DNA of 64,000 bases. Source: BQJU01 sp965229635. Lineage in GTDB: Bacteria > Bacteroidota > Bacteroidia > Chitinophagales > Saprospiraceae. The translations under genes were made by a program, and so were the position numbers. The notes below the pieces were generated by a model that was given only the letters and a program-made list of their open reading frames with translations, did not search any database and was not told where the DNA came from. The stretch is taken from the NCBI GenBank assembly GCA_965229635.1, contig OZ245894.1:6076001-6140000 (forward strand), in the 5' to 3' direction. Positions 8,195 to 16,662 of this stretch are shown in pieces. Numbering within the stretch: position 1 is the first letter of the stretch; each line of letters opens with the position of its first letter.

Positions 8195-10126
8195 TCAATC
8201 CAGATTTACCAACTTTTCTACCCGATAGCCTCGATTGGTATACAAGTGCAAATAAAAGACACCCGTTTGCGGAAGTTGAATCTGCGATAAAGGACCAATA
8301 AAAGTTTTAAGTTCTTGCCCCCTGGCATTGTATAAAACGGCACGATTCAGCTCTATACCAGCTGCCATTTTCAGGTAAATCAACCCATCATTACTGGGGT
8401 TAGGGAATACTATAACACCACCCTTCAACACCCTTTCTATATCAGTAACCGCAGGAAATTCCAGGTCAGTTAACTGACGGCTTTTTACCAAAACGGGGGT
8501 ATTGTCCGTATTATTAAACATGTGCCGGAAAGTATCAATTTCTGGGGTTTGCTCAGCCAAAATCGGATCAACCCATTTTGGCGGAAGCGATTGATAATAA
8601 CAATTGACTGTCACTTCCGCACCACCGGAATAGCCATTTAATGGAATGTGGTAATAGAGCCAGTCACTACCCGAGCCTTCTACTCCTTCCTCAATATTAA
8701 AATTGGGATCGTCCTGGGCAGCCCCCACAATCAAGGTGGTATCATAAACCTCATCAGTGGTAGTGAAACCTCTTGGCGTCAGCCGGTTGTCTTTCAACAT
8801 GGAATAAGCATGTTCGAGCACTACCGTAAAATCACCATTGACATCTCCGGCCACCATCTCGTATATCTGCACCTGATCAGGGCTCGTGATTACATCGTAG
8901 TGAGGTTCATATTCGTCATCCTCATGTACCAGTGTTTCATCTTCATTTCTGGCTCCGGAGTGAAAGAGGGTATCTCCCGCAGGGGTAGTCAATACAAATT
9001 CTACCCACATCCGACGGCTGGGATAGCCCGAGGGAAATTTATGCCCAGTCAAATTGGTGAGTTTCACAGCAAAGAAAGCCGTGTCTGCCTCTACGCCGAG
9101 CCATTCCACCTGTGTCTGCAACGATTGGTTTTGCAGCATCTGATAAGTCGCCGCTATGGTTTCATCAAAATGCTCCGGGGCGGCATCAATGCCCAATTCA
9201 TTGCGGTAGGTCTTCATCAAATTCAACATAAAGGTATTGCCGCCGGCCAGTTCGTGCAAACCGTATGGGCTTCTTCCTTCCAGGAAAAGGTAGTTGGCCG
9301 AAATCACGACTTCTTCTTCCAATTGCCGCATATGGCAACCCTGGCAGGTAATATTTTCTGTTTCGTAATCCGAATTCAACCACTCGTGATAGGTGGCCTG
9401 CTCGATAAAGGTCGTTCCGGTCAAGGCTGATCCATCGGGATAAATGGCATCGGTGATCAGGGTATGACAGGAGGCACACAAGCCGGCGTCATTGATTTGC
9501 GCTCCAAATAAGGGTTGGAAGCCCACAAACTCTGCCATCGGCCCGAGAAAGGGATCATCGTAAGGGCCATAAATCACCCGATTGGTATCAAAGCGGATAT
9601 CTCCGGAGTGCAGGTTTCCCAACTCTTCATCACTTATCTTATGGCAAGCTCCGCACGATACGCCATCCAGACCAATCGTGTCCTGCAGCAGATCTTGCAT
9701 GGTGTAGGAATCATGCCCCCGGTACAGTGCCGTATAATGGCCCATTGGTGCGTGACAAGAGGTGCACTTGGTCTCGATTTCCGTTTGAAAATCAGGATTG
9801 CGCAGTACTTCGTGGCTGACCTTGGCCCGCCAGAAGGGGTCTTTGGCTGAATTGGCCATCATGGTCGATCGCCAGTCATCGTGCATGTTGACGTCATTGC
9901 CAAAGAAGTCCACCATAGCGTATTGGTTGGAGTCATAGCCGTGGCACCCCGAACAGGTTCCCGCTGTGGGAAACAGGACAGAAGAGTCAATTGTAAGTAC
10001 TTGCTGGCGCAAAACAGCTAGTTCGGCCTCCGTGTGGAAGCCTTTGACCTCATTCTCTACCGGGAAAACCGTTGCTACGGCAATAAAGAGCAGAATGGTA
10101 CTGCCAATCAAAATTTGTTTTTTCAT
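8195..10126 (-). CDS. Five-heme cytochrome c with T9SS sorting domain
   Basis: An exported 643-residue protein. I start it at MKKQILIGSTILLFIAVATV (signal/TM); a longer frame to 10207 adds an unlikely leader. Five CxxCH heme sites occur: CSGCH, CTSCH, CGACH, CASCH and CQGCH. Their spacing recalls the cytochrome c554/c-prime multiheme group. The middle is a beta-rich domain, and the C-terminus is a T9SS type A sorting domain (VFPNPSNDG at its start, ending RVEKLVNLD), so the protein should reach the cell surface. Likely electron transfer, with partner unknown. No cytochrome maturation or reductase genes are adjacent. It converges on the small cysteine-motif gene. Confidence 0.9.
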   Translation of the reverse strand: MKKQILIGSTILLFIAVATVFPVENEVKGFHTEAELAVLRQQVLTIDSSVLFPTAGTCSGCHGYDSNQYAMVDFFGNDVNMHDDWRSTMMANSAKDPFWRAKVSHEVLRNPDFQTEIETKCTSCHAPMGHYTALYRGHDSYTMQDLLQDTIGLDGVSCGACHKISDEELGNLHSGDIRFDTNRVIYGPYDDPFLGPMAEFVGFQPLFGAQINDAGLCASCHTLITDAIYPDGSALTGTTFIEQATYHEWLNSDYETENITCQGCHMRQLEEEVVISANYLFLEGRSPYGLHELAGGNTFMLNLMKTYRNELGIDAAPEHFDETIAATYQMLQNQSLQTQVEWLGVEADTAFFAVKLTNLTGHKFPSGYPSRRMWVEFVLTTPAGDTLFHSGARNEDETLVHEDDEYEPHYDVITSPDQVQIYEMVAGDVNGDFTVVLEHAYSMLKDNRLTPRGFTTTDEVYDTTLIVGAAQDDPNFNIEEGVEGSGSDWLYYHIPLNGYSGGAEVTVNCYYQSLPPKWVDPILAEQTPEIDTFRHMFNNTDNTPVLVKSRQLTDLEFPAVTDIERVLKGGVIVFPNPSNDGLIYLKMAAGIELNRAVLYNARGQELKTFIGPLSQIQLPQTGVFYLHLYTNRGYRVEKLVNLD

Positions 10127-10283
10127 ACCTCTTGTTAAATTGCCCCTAAAAGTCTGCATTCCCCCCCGATTTACCAAATCAATATCCCATCGAATTTGCA
10201 AGGACAACGACGCGATTAAAGTAGCTCATGATGCCTTTCCAAAAGAGTATTTGCCTTTCGGCAAAAAATAATCCCGGTCCAGC

Positions 10284-10315
10284 TTTTCATTCTGGCCGAA
10301 TTACGCTTACCTTTA
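10284..10315 (+). promoter_or_regulatory. Putative promoter of pyrG
   Basis: TTTT (10284-10287), a 20-nt spacer and TACCTTTA (10308-10315) approximate the Bacteroidota -33/-7 pattern. The predicted leader before the ATG at 10359 is about 40 nt. Found by eye. Confidence 0.38.
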
Positions 10316-10358
10316 CGTCCCGTAACAAATCGAACGGAAAGTTTGCAAAATTAAAGGT

Positions 10359-11981
10359 ATGACCAAGTACATCTTTGTTACGGGGGGCGTTACTTCTTCT
10401 TTGGGTAAAGGCATCATATCCTCGTCACTTGCCAAGTTATTACAAGCCAGAGGCTTCAATGTAACCATTCAAAAATTTGATCCATACATCAATGTCGATC
10501 CCGGCACGCTCAACCCTTATGAGCACGGGGAGTGTTATGTGACGGACGACGGTGCCGAAACCGATCTGGACCTGGGCCACTACGAACGATTTCTAAATCG
10601 ACCAACGTCCCAGGCCAACAATGTCACAACGGGCCGTATTTACCAGACCGTGATCAATAAGGAAAGAGCTGGAGATTACCTCGGCAAAACAGTGCAGGTC
10701 ATCCCTCACATTACCGATGAGATCAAGGAACGGGTGCAAAAGCTGGGCCTGTCCAATAGTTACGACATTGTCATTACCGAGTTGGGGGGCACCGTTGGCG
10801 ATATTGAATCGCTTCCCTATCTGGAGTCGCTGCGGCAATTGCGCTGGGAACTGGGGCGCGACAACTGCCTGGTCATTCACCTTACGCTCATCCCATACCT
10901 GCGGGCGGCTAAGGAGTTGAAAACCAAGCCAACTCAACATTCCGTCAAGGAACTGCTCAATACCGGTATTCAACCGGACATCCTGGTATGCCGTACGGAG
11001 TATCCTCTTTCGATGGACATCCGAAGAAAACTGGCGCTATTCTGCAACGTCGACGTAGGCTCCGTCATCGAAGCACTTGACGCCGAAACCATCTACGATG
11101 TTCCCTTACTGATGCTCAAGGAAAACCTGGACACTACGGTAATTTACAAGCTTCGTCTTCAAGACCGGAAAGAACCCAATCTGGAAGCCTGGAAAACATT
11201 CCTGGGCAAGCTCAAAAACCCTACTCACGAGGTCACCATCGGACTAGTGGGTAAGTACAACGAATTGCAGGATGCCTATAAATCTATTCACGAATCCTTT
11301 GTGCATTCCGGTGCGGTGAACGAATGCCGGATCAAAGTAGAACCCATTCATTCCGAACAACTGGAAGGTAGTGAAGCAAGTGTGGCCCAGCGACTGGAGG
11401 AACTCGACGGAGTACTTGTGGCACCTGGTTTCGGTGAGCGCGGCATCGAGGGGAAAATCAATGCGATCAAATACGTACGGGAAAACAATATTCCCTTCTT
11501 TGGCATTTGTCTGGGCATGCAGTGTGCCGTGGTAGAATTTGCCCAAAATGTTTTGGAATTGGATAGAGCTGCTTCCACGGAAGTAGATCCCAGTACGCCA
11601 AATCCAGTCATTGACCTGATGCCCGAGCAGAAGAAGATTACCAAAAAGGGAGGTACGATGCGTCTCGGGGCCTACGCCTGTGAATTGCGCCGAAAGTCAA
11701 AGGCCCAGCAAGCCTATGGCAGTTTACGCATCAGTGAACGGCACCGGCACCGCTACGAATTTAATAACAAGTTTAAGGACCAGATTGAAAAAGCAGGGCT
11801 GATTGCCACGGGTATCAATCCGGATTCAAAGCTGGTAGAAATCGTAGAACTGAAAGACCATCCCTGGTTTGTCGGTGTGCAATTTCACCCGGAGTTGAAG
11901 AGCACCGTGGAGAATCCACATCCACTTTTTGTGGCATTCATCAAGGCGGCTAAAGAGCGAAAATATCAGATGGAAAAATAA
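10359..11981 (+). CDS. pyrG: CTP synthase
   Basis: Makes CTP from UTP, ATP and glutamine, the last step of pyrimidine ribonucleotide synthesis. At 540 residues it has full length and both domains: the N-terminal synthetase (FVTGGVTSSLGKG at the start, ITELGGTVGDIES) and a C-terminal class I glutamine amidotransferase with nucleophile Cys384 (FGICLGMQC) and the His510/Glu512 pair (VQFHPELKS). It is the first gene of a tight unit: its stop shares a base with the start of the next gene (TAATG, 11979-11983), suggesting translational coupling. Confidence 0.98.
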   Translation: MTKYIFVTGGVTSSLGKGIISSSLAKLLQARGFNVTIQKFDPYINVDPGTLNPYEHGECYVTDDGAETDLDLGHYERFLNRPTSQANNVTTGRIYQTVINKERAGDYLGKTVQVIPHITDEIKERVQKLGLSNSYDIVITELGGTVGDIESLPYLESLRQLRWELGRDNCLVIHLTLIPYLRAAKELKTKPTQHSVKELLNTGIQPDILVCRTEYPLSMDIRRKLALFCNVDVGSVIEALDAETIYDVPLLMLKENLDTTVIYKLRLQDRKEPNLEAWKTFLGKLKNPTHEVTIGLVGKYNELQDAYKSIHESFVHSGAVNECRIKVEPIHSEQLEGSEASVAQRLEELDGVLVAPGFGERGIEGKINAIKYVRENNIPFFGICLGMQCAVVEFAQNVLELDRAASTEVDPSTPNPVIDLMPEQKKITKKGGTMRLGAYACELRRKSKAQQAYGSLRISERHRHRYEFNNKFKDQIEKAGLIATGINPDSKLVEIVELKDHPWFVGVQFHPELKSTVENPHPLFVAFIKAAKERKYQMEK

Positions 11982-13441
11982 TGCAGGATCGCCTCAGGAT
12001 TGGTTATTTGATTGCTACAGCATTAATGGCGCTGCTGGTTTGCTGGCTGGTGAGCGGTCATGTTTTTTTCTGGGACACCATTCAACTTGGTTCCAAACAC
12101 GCCCACTGGTACTATGAAAATCAATTTTCCAAATGGTGGCTACCCACTGAAATAGACAGTGGCCATCCCCCGGTATTTGGCATGTACCTGGCGATTTTGT
12201 GGACCTGGTTTGGCAAATCCCTGTGGGTGAGTCATTTTGCGATGTTTCCCTTCCTCTGGGGAACACTGTACCAACTGATCCGCCTGGGGGAATGGTTTAG
12301 CTCCCCCCGTGCTGAGCAAATGATTTCTGGTAAGCTAATCCCACTTTTACTACCCTTCATTGCCATTGCCGATCCGGTATTGACTGGTCAGGCTATATTG
12401 ATCAGTCCGGATATTATCCTGGTTTTCTGCTTTTTATTAGCAGTTCATAACATTGTCCGACAAAAAATCCTGCTTTTGGTCCTGGCGTGTATCGGATTAG
12501 TTCTCGTCAGCACCCGGGGCATGATGGTCACCTTCCTGCTTTTTGTGTTCCGTACCTGGCATCAGCACCGAAGCGACGATTCACTGACCGCTCCTAAGTA
12601 TTGGATTGGCAAAATGCTACCCTTTGTACCTGCCGGACTGGTAGCATTAGCCTTTTTGAGCCTGCACTACTGGAACACCGGCTGGATCGGTTACCATCCT
12701 GATTCACCCTGGAAATACGGATTTCAAAGGGTGGGACTAAAAGGTTTTGCATTTAACATTTTGGTACTTGGTCGCAAATTGGTGGAGCACGGGCGCATCT
12801 TGATTTGGATTCCGGTGTTTTTATTGTTTCGAGCATGGTGGCAAAAGTTGGGCTGGCGTAGCTTGTTGCAACATCCACAAATTGGTGTGGCCATTAAGCT
12901 GTGTGTTTGCACCTTAATTTTTCTCAGTCCTTCCTATCTTTTATTTCAGGGACTTCACTCTCTGCGCTACCTCCTACCCTTCTATTTGGCGTTGAATATC
13001 TTGTTTTTCAGCCTTTGGGTACATACGGTGCTTACGCCCAATTGGCGTCGATATTTGTTAGTCATTGCTTTTATGGGCTTATTTACGGGAAACTACTGGA
13101 TTTATCCGCCCAAAACATCCCAGGATTGGGATTGCACCCTGGCCCATTTGCCATATTATAACCTGCGAAACGATTTTTTGCATTATCTTAGCGAGGAGAA
13201 GATTCCCCCCGGACAGATTGGCACTGCCTTTCCGGAAATCGGTCCCTGGAAATACAAGGACCTTTCGGACAGAAACATTGGCTTTAAAGCCAAAGATCTG
13301 CAGCAGGACAGTCTGGTTTTCTACAGTAACGTGATGAATGATTTTTCGGATCAGGAAATTGATGACCTCCGTAATTTTTGGACTGTCAGACAGCAATTTG
13401 AAAGCGGCGGCGTTTACCTGATTCTGTACGAAAAACAATGA
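11981..13441 (+). CDS. Polytopic membrane protein, GT-C (GT39/ArnT-like) glycosyltransferase
   Basis: A 486-residue inner-membrane protein with around ten hydrophobic segments. The N-terminal layout, an acidic residue in the first loop (Asp32 in FFWDTIQLGS) followed by G61-H-P-P64 (DSGHPPVFGMYLA), is typical of the GT-C superfamily of polyprenyl-phosphate-sugar transferases. Acceptor and sugar are unknown. It overlaps the pyrG stop by one base and is followed one base later by the SpoU methyltransferase, so all three are probably one transcript. The link to CTP synthesis may be only operonic convenience. Confidence 0.75.
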   Translation: MQDRLRIGYLIATALMALLVCWLVSGHVFFWDTIQLGSKHAHWYYENQFSKWWLPTEIDSGHPPVFGMYLAILWTWFGKSLWVSHFAMFPFLWGTLYQLIRLGEWFSSPRAEQMISGKLIPLLLPFIAIADPVLTGQAILISPDIILVFCFLLAVHNIVRQKILLLVLACIGLVLVSTRGMMVTFLLFVFRTWHQHRSDDSLTAPKYWIGKMLPFVPAGLVALAFLSLHYWNTGWIGYHPDSPWKYGFQRVGLKGFAFNILVLGRKLVEHGRILIWIPVFLLFRAWWQKLGWRSLLQHPQIGVAIKLCVCTLIFLSPSYLLFQGLHSLRYLLPFYLALNILFFSLWVHTVLTPNWRRYLLVIAFMGLFTGNYWIYPPKTSQDWDCTLAHLPYYNLRNDFLHYLSEEKIPPGQIGTAFPEIGPWKYKDLSDRNIGFKAKDLQQDSLVFYSNVMNDFSDQEIDDLRNFWTVRQQFESGGVYLILYEKQ

Positions 13442-13442
13442 A

Positions 13443-13976
13443 ATGAGAAAACTAAGCCTCCAGGAATTGAACCGGGTGAGCCCTGAAGAATTTAAGCAAC
13501 AAAGGAAAACACCCATCGTCCTGATTCTGGACAACGTCCGTTCCGCCCTCAACGTTGGTTCCGCCTTCCGAACTTGCGATGCCTTTTCCATCGAAAAGAT
13601 TTATTTGTGTGGCATTACCGCCCAACCTCCTCACCGCGAAATCCTGAAAACGGCCATCGGTGCTACAGAATCGGTAGATTGGGAATACGTGGAAAAAACT
13701 ACCGATGTTATTGAAAAGCTGAAGGCCCTACGCTATGACGTGTGGGCAGTTGAACAGGCGGAAGGCAGCAAGCAATTACAAGATATCGACATCAATACAG
13801 ATTGCAAGCACGCCCTGATCTTTGGTAATGAAGTTAATGGAGTGGATGATGAAGTGATGAAAGTGGTGGATGGCTGTATTGAAGTGCCTCAGTTTGGCAC
13901 CAAGCACTCCTTAAATATCTCCGTGTGCATCGGCATTGTGGTGTGGGAAGCCTTTCGGCAAATCAAGTATGGATAG
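13443..13976 (+). CDS. SpoU/TrmH-family RNA 2'-O-methyltransferase
   Basis: A 177-residue SPOUT-fold S-adenosylmethionine enzyme modifying tRNA or rRNA ribose. The three SpoU motifs are present: motif 1 DNVRSALNVGSAFRTCD with Arg43, motif 2 LIFGNEVNGV (125-134), and motif 3 EVPQFGTKHSLNISV (147-161). The short length without an N-terminal substrate domain resembles TrmH/TrmL-sized proteins; the exact target nucleotide cannot be named. It is third in the pyrG unit, starting one base after the preceding stop. Confidence 0.92.
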   Translation: MRKLSLQELNRVSPEEFKQQRKTPIVLILDNVRSALNVGSAFRTCDAFSIEKIYLCGITAQPPHREILKTAIGATESVDWEYVEKTTDVIEKLKALRYDVWAVEQAEGSKQLQDIDINTDCKHALIFGNEVNGVDDEVMKVVDGCIEVPQFGTKHSLNISVCIGIVVWEAFRQIKYG

Positions 13977-14334
13977 GTAACTTGCAGGCATAGTTTGGCA
14001 TCGGCCCAGCTCAAATTTTGAGCTGATGGCCCCTTACCTTCTTGTCATTCGTCAACCTTAAGAGGGTGGGAATATATAAAAAGCCCACCCGCATCCGCCA
14101 AACCGCCATCGGTCTACGTACAGCTTGCGCATTCAGCACAGGGCTGTCAGGGTGGAAAAGTAGCTACTTGTCTAATCCGCCGGCGAAAATGGATTTTTGA
14201 TTAAAGACAGGTGCAATTTAACTAAAAAGTTTTAAATAAAAAAATAAAACACAATTATATTCATTGATTCTCCCTCATATTCCCGAATTTCTTGAATTCT
14301 TCCTATATTAGTCGTTCCAAATCTTTTTGCGCTT
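13977..14334. other. Non-coding gap with two hairpins
   Basis: A 358-bp gap. It contains CAGCTCAAA-t-TTTGAGCTG (14007-14025, a perfect 9-bp inverted repeat with one-base centre, flanked by GGCC on both sides) and GGGTGGG (14064-14070) paired with CCCACCC (14084-14090) across an AT-rich loop. Neither is followed by a T-run. The last ~120 bp are AT-rich and probably hold the promoter of the EVE gene. No coding-like frame seen. Confidence 0.55.
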
Positions 14335-14748
14335 ATGAACTACTGGTTGGTCAAATCCGAACCTTTCGAATATAGTTACGATGATCTCGTAAAGGCTGGA
14401 AAAGCTCGCTGGGAAGGGGTGCGCAATTACGCTGCCCGCAACCACCTACGCGACATGAAGAAAGGAGATTTGGTACTGTACTACCACAGCCGAAAGGGGC
14501 TAGAAGTAGTGGGCATCGCCAAAGTCGTAGAAGAAGCCTATCCCGACCCCACGGCCGAAAAAGGAGACTGGTCGGTCGTCGACCTGGTGCCTCATAAAGC
14601 ATTGACCAAACCCGTTTCCCTCAAAGCCATTAAAGCCACTCCCGAGCTACAGGAAATTCCGTTGGTGCGCATCGGCCGCCTGTCAGTAATGCCCTTGGAA
14701 AAAGAAGCTTTTATGAAAATTCTGGAGATGGGAGAAACGAAACTTTAA
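14335..14748 (+). CDS. EVE domain protein
   Basis: A 137-residue single-domain protein of the EVE family (PUA-like fold, THYN1-related). Recognisable features are the start MNYWLVKSEP, the core ARWEGVRNYAARNHLRDMKKGDLVLYY taken in parts (RWEGVRNY, KKGDLVLYYHS), and DWSVVDLVP. EVE domains bind modified bases in DNA or RNA; here no fused nuclease or methylase is present, so it looks like a housekeeping reader domain. It lies 16 bp before the next gene and may be co-transcribed. Confidence 0.92.
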   Translation: MNYWLVKSEPFEYSYDDLVKAGKARWEGVRNYAARNHLRDMKKGDLVLYYHSRKGLEVVGIAKVVEEAYPDPTAEKGDWSVVDLVPHKALTKPVSLKAIKATPELQEIPLVRIGRLSVMPLEKEAFMKILEMGETKL

Positions 14749-14764
14749 AATAACTCTGATAAAC

Positions 14765-15457
14765 ATGAAAAACGCCTTAGCTCTCCTGGCATTAGTTTAT
14801 TACTTTATTCCCCATCTTGCTGGTCAACCCAGCAAATTTGTTGAGGTATTGGTCACCGATACCATTCACCTTGAGGCTCAGCATCTACTCTTTGAGGTGA
14901 TGCAATACAATGAAGAAAGCATCCATCGTGCCGCCAGGATGGATAGCACCATCAGACAGTTCAACCTCATTTCCCACAAGCAATTAAAACAACTGGCTGA
15001 GGCCAATCACGGAGTCATTATTAAAAAGGATGACAATGCCTGGGCCATTATTCCCAACTTCGCCAGGGATGAAAATGAAACTTCCACACTCGTCATTGAT
15101 TTTAAATCAGTAAGTGACCTGGACCGTTTCCGCGAAAGCATCAAAGATTACGATAATATAATGGCTTTTCTCCTGGCCTCAAGGGCTGAAACCGATGACG
15201 CCCAGGAAGAAAGACTGCTGGAGAAAACCATCAAAAAAGGCCGGGCGAAAGCCGTATTATATGCCGAAAAAATGGGTAACCTCGTAGGTGAAATGATTGG
15301 CATTTCAGATATGACAGAAGATCAGGATGGCGAGAATGCCCGGAAAAATGGATGGAAAGCTTACCCTCCTATGTCGGTTCCTTTTGAAACTGCTGGTGTC
15401 AATACCGAAGTGGTGAAACAAAAGACGCTTAAACTTAAATTCCTGTTGATACAATAG
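14765..15457 (+). CDS. Secreted SIMPL-like (DUF541-like) protein
   Basis: A 230-residue protein with an N-terminal signal peptide (ALLALVYYFIPHLAGQ). The mature part begins with a strand-like VEVLVTDTIHLEAQ and has a helix rich in Lys/Ala (KKGRAKAVLYAEKMGNLVGEM cut in parts: KKGRAKAVLYAEKMG) followed by IGISDM. This layout resembles the SIMPL/DUF541 fold, where a helix with KAxxLAxxxG precedes a strand, but the similarity is weak and is my inference. Located 16 bp after the EVE gene and convergent with the M20 hydrolase. Confidence 0.62.
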   Translation: MKNALALLALVYYFIPHLAGQPSKFVEVLVTDTIHLEAQHLLFEVMQYNEESIHRAARMDSTIRQFNLISHKQLKQLAEANHGVIIKKDDNAWAIIPNFARDENETSTLVIDFKSVSDLDRFRESIKDYDNIMAFLLASRAETDDAQEERLLEKTIKKGRAKAVLYAEKMGNLVGEMIGISDMTEDQDGENARKNGWKAYPPMSVPFETAGVNTEVVKQKTLKLKFLLIQ

Positions 15458-15462
15458 TCCAA

Positions 15463-16662
15463 TTATACTTCTTCCTCCAGCTCCTTCAGCGCCAGCCAGG
15501 CCATCAATCCCGTACTTACTTTCAAGCAATCCTCATCCACATTAAAAGTCGTGGTGTGAATAGGTGAAGTAATGCCTTTGGCTTCATTGCCGGTGCCCAG
15601 GCGGTAAAAGCAGGCCGGCATTACCTGTGAGTAATAGGCAAAGTCCTCCGCCGTCATGCGGATCGGCAATTCGACCACATTTTCTTTGCCCAGGTATTCC
15701 TCGGCATATTGGCGGGTAGTTGCCGTAAGGCCTTCATTATTAAATAAGGAAGGATAACCCACCACAATATTGAAGTCGCAACTGCCACCCATGCCTTCGG
15801 CAATGCTCTCCGCCATCTTTTTCATGCGATGGTGGGCCTCAAAACGCCAGGTGTCATTAAAGGTACGGAAGGTGCCTTCCAGTTTGACTTCGTTGGGTAT
15901 GATATTGGTGGCTCCACCGGTAGAATTGATCTTGCCAAAAGTCAGGACAGTGGGCATGGAAGGATTAGAATTGCGGCTCACCACTTGTTGTAAGGCCGTC
16001 AAAATATGAGAAGTAATCAATATCGGATCAATACAGTCCTGAGGCAATGCACCGTGCCCGCCCTTTCCGGTAACGGTCATATACAGTTCATCAGTGGAGG
16101 CCATATATTGCCCCGCTTTAATGCCAATTTTACCCGCTGGTAGTGGCGGGTGTACGTGCTGTCCCAGGATACTCACCGGCTTGGGGTTTTCCAGTACGCC
16201 TTCCTTGATCATGATTGACGCGCCACCGGGCATCATTTCTTCTGCGGGCTGGAAGATGAGCTTAATGGTACCTTCAAACTCATCGCGTAGGGTCTGCAAA
16301 ATCTTGGCGGTACCCAACAAAGATGAAGTGTGAACATCGTGCCCACAGGCGTGCATCACCCCTTCATTTTGGGATTTGTACGGAACATCATTGGCCTCGG
16401 TAATCGGCAAGGCGTCAATATCAGCACGTAAGGCGATGACTTTCTTCTCCGGGTTCTTTCCTTTTATCAGACCCACTACCCCATTATCAGCCATACCATG
16501 CTCGTGTTCAATGCCAAATTCTTTCAGCTTATTAGCAATAAAACGGCCGGTTTGCACCTCCAGAAATGAGAGCTCCGGATGTTGGTGCAAATGCCTTCTG
16601 ATAGCAATCACCTCTTCGTGTATATCTCCCGCCAGGGATTGTACCTTATCTTTTAATATCAT
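15463..16662 (-). CDS. M20D amidohydrolase (N-acyl amino acid / hippurate hydrolase type)
   Basis: Cytoplasmic dinuclear-zinc amidohydrolase, 399 residues. Family motifs are D81-I-D-A-L-P, H105-A-C106-G-H108-D and the catalytic Glu pair E141-E142 (QPAEEMMPGG); a further ligand His lies near the C-terminus (SPIHTTTFNVDE). Members remove acyl groups from amino acids or split small amides. The start codon overlaps the stop of the amino-acid permease gene by 4 bases, so the two are co-transcribed and coupled. Import followed by deacylation of an amino-acid derivative is a reasonable inference. Confidence 0.93.
   Translation of the reverse strand: MILKDKVQSLAGDIHEEVIAIRRHLHQHPELSFLEVQTGRFIANKLKEFGIEHEHGMADNGVVGLIKGKNPEKKVIALRADIDALPITEANDVPYKSQNEGVMHACGHDVHTSSLLGTAKILQTLRDEFEGTIKLIFQPAEEMMPGGASIMIKEGVLENPKPVSILGQHVHPPLPAGKIGIKAGQYMASTDELYMTVTGKGGHGALPQDCIDPILITSHILTALQQVVSRNSNPSMPTVLTFGKINSTGGATNIIPNEVKLEGTFRTFNDTWRFEAHHRMKKMAESIAEGMGGSCDFNIVVGYPSLFNNEGLTATTRQYAEEYLGKENVVELPIRMTAEDFAYYSQVMPACFYRLGTGNEAKGITSPIHTTTFNVDEDCLKVSTGLMAWLALKELEEEV

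Noticed and set aside
8648..9430. 260-codon plus-strand open frame opposite the multiheme cytochrome
   Set aside because: The minus strand encodes five CxxCH motifs and a T9SS domain in a continuous frame; this is its shadow.
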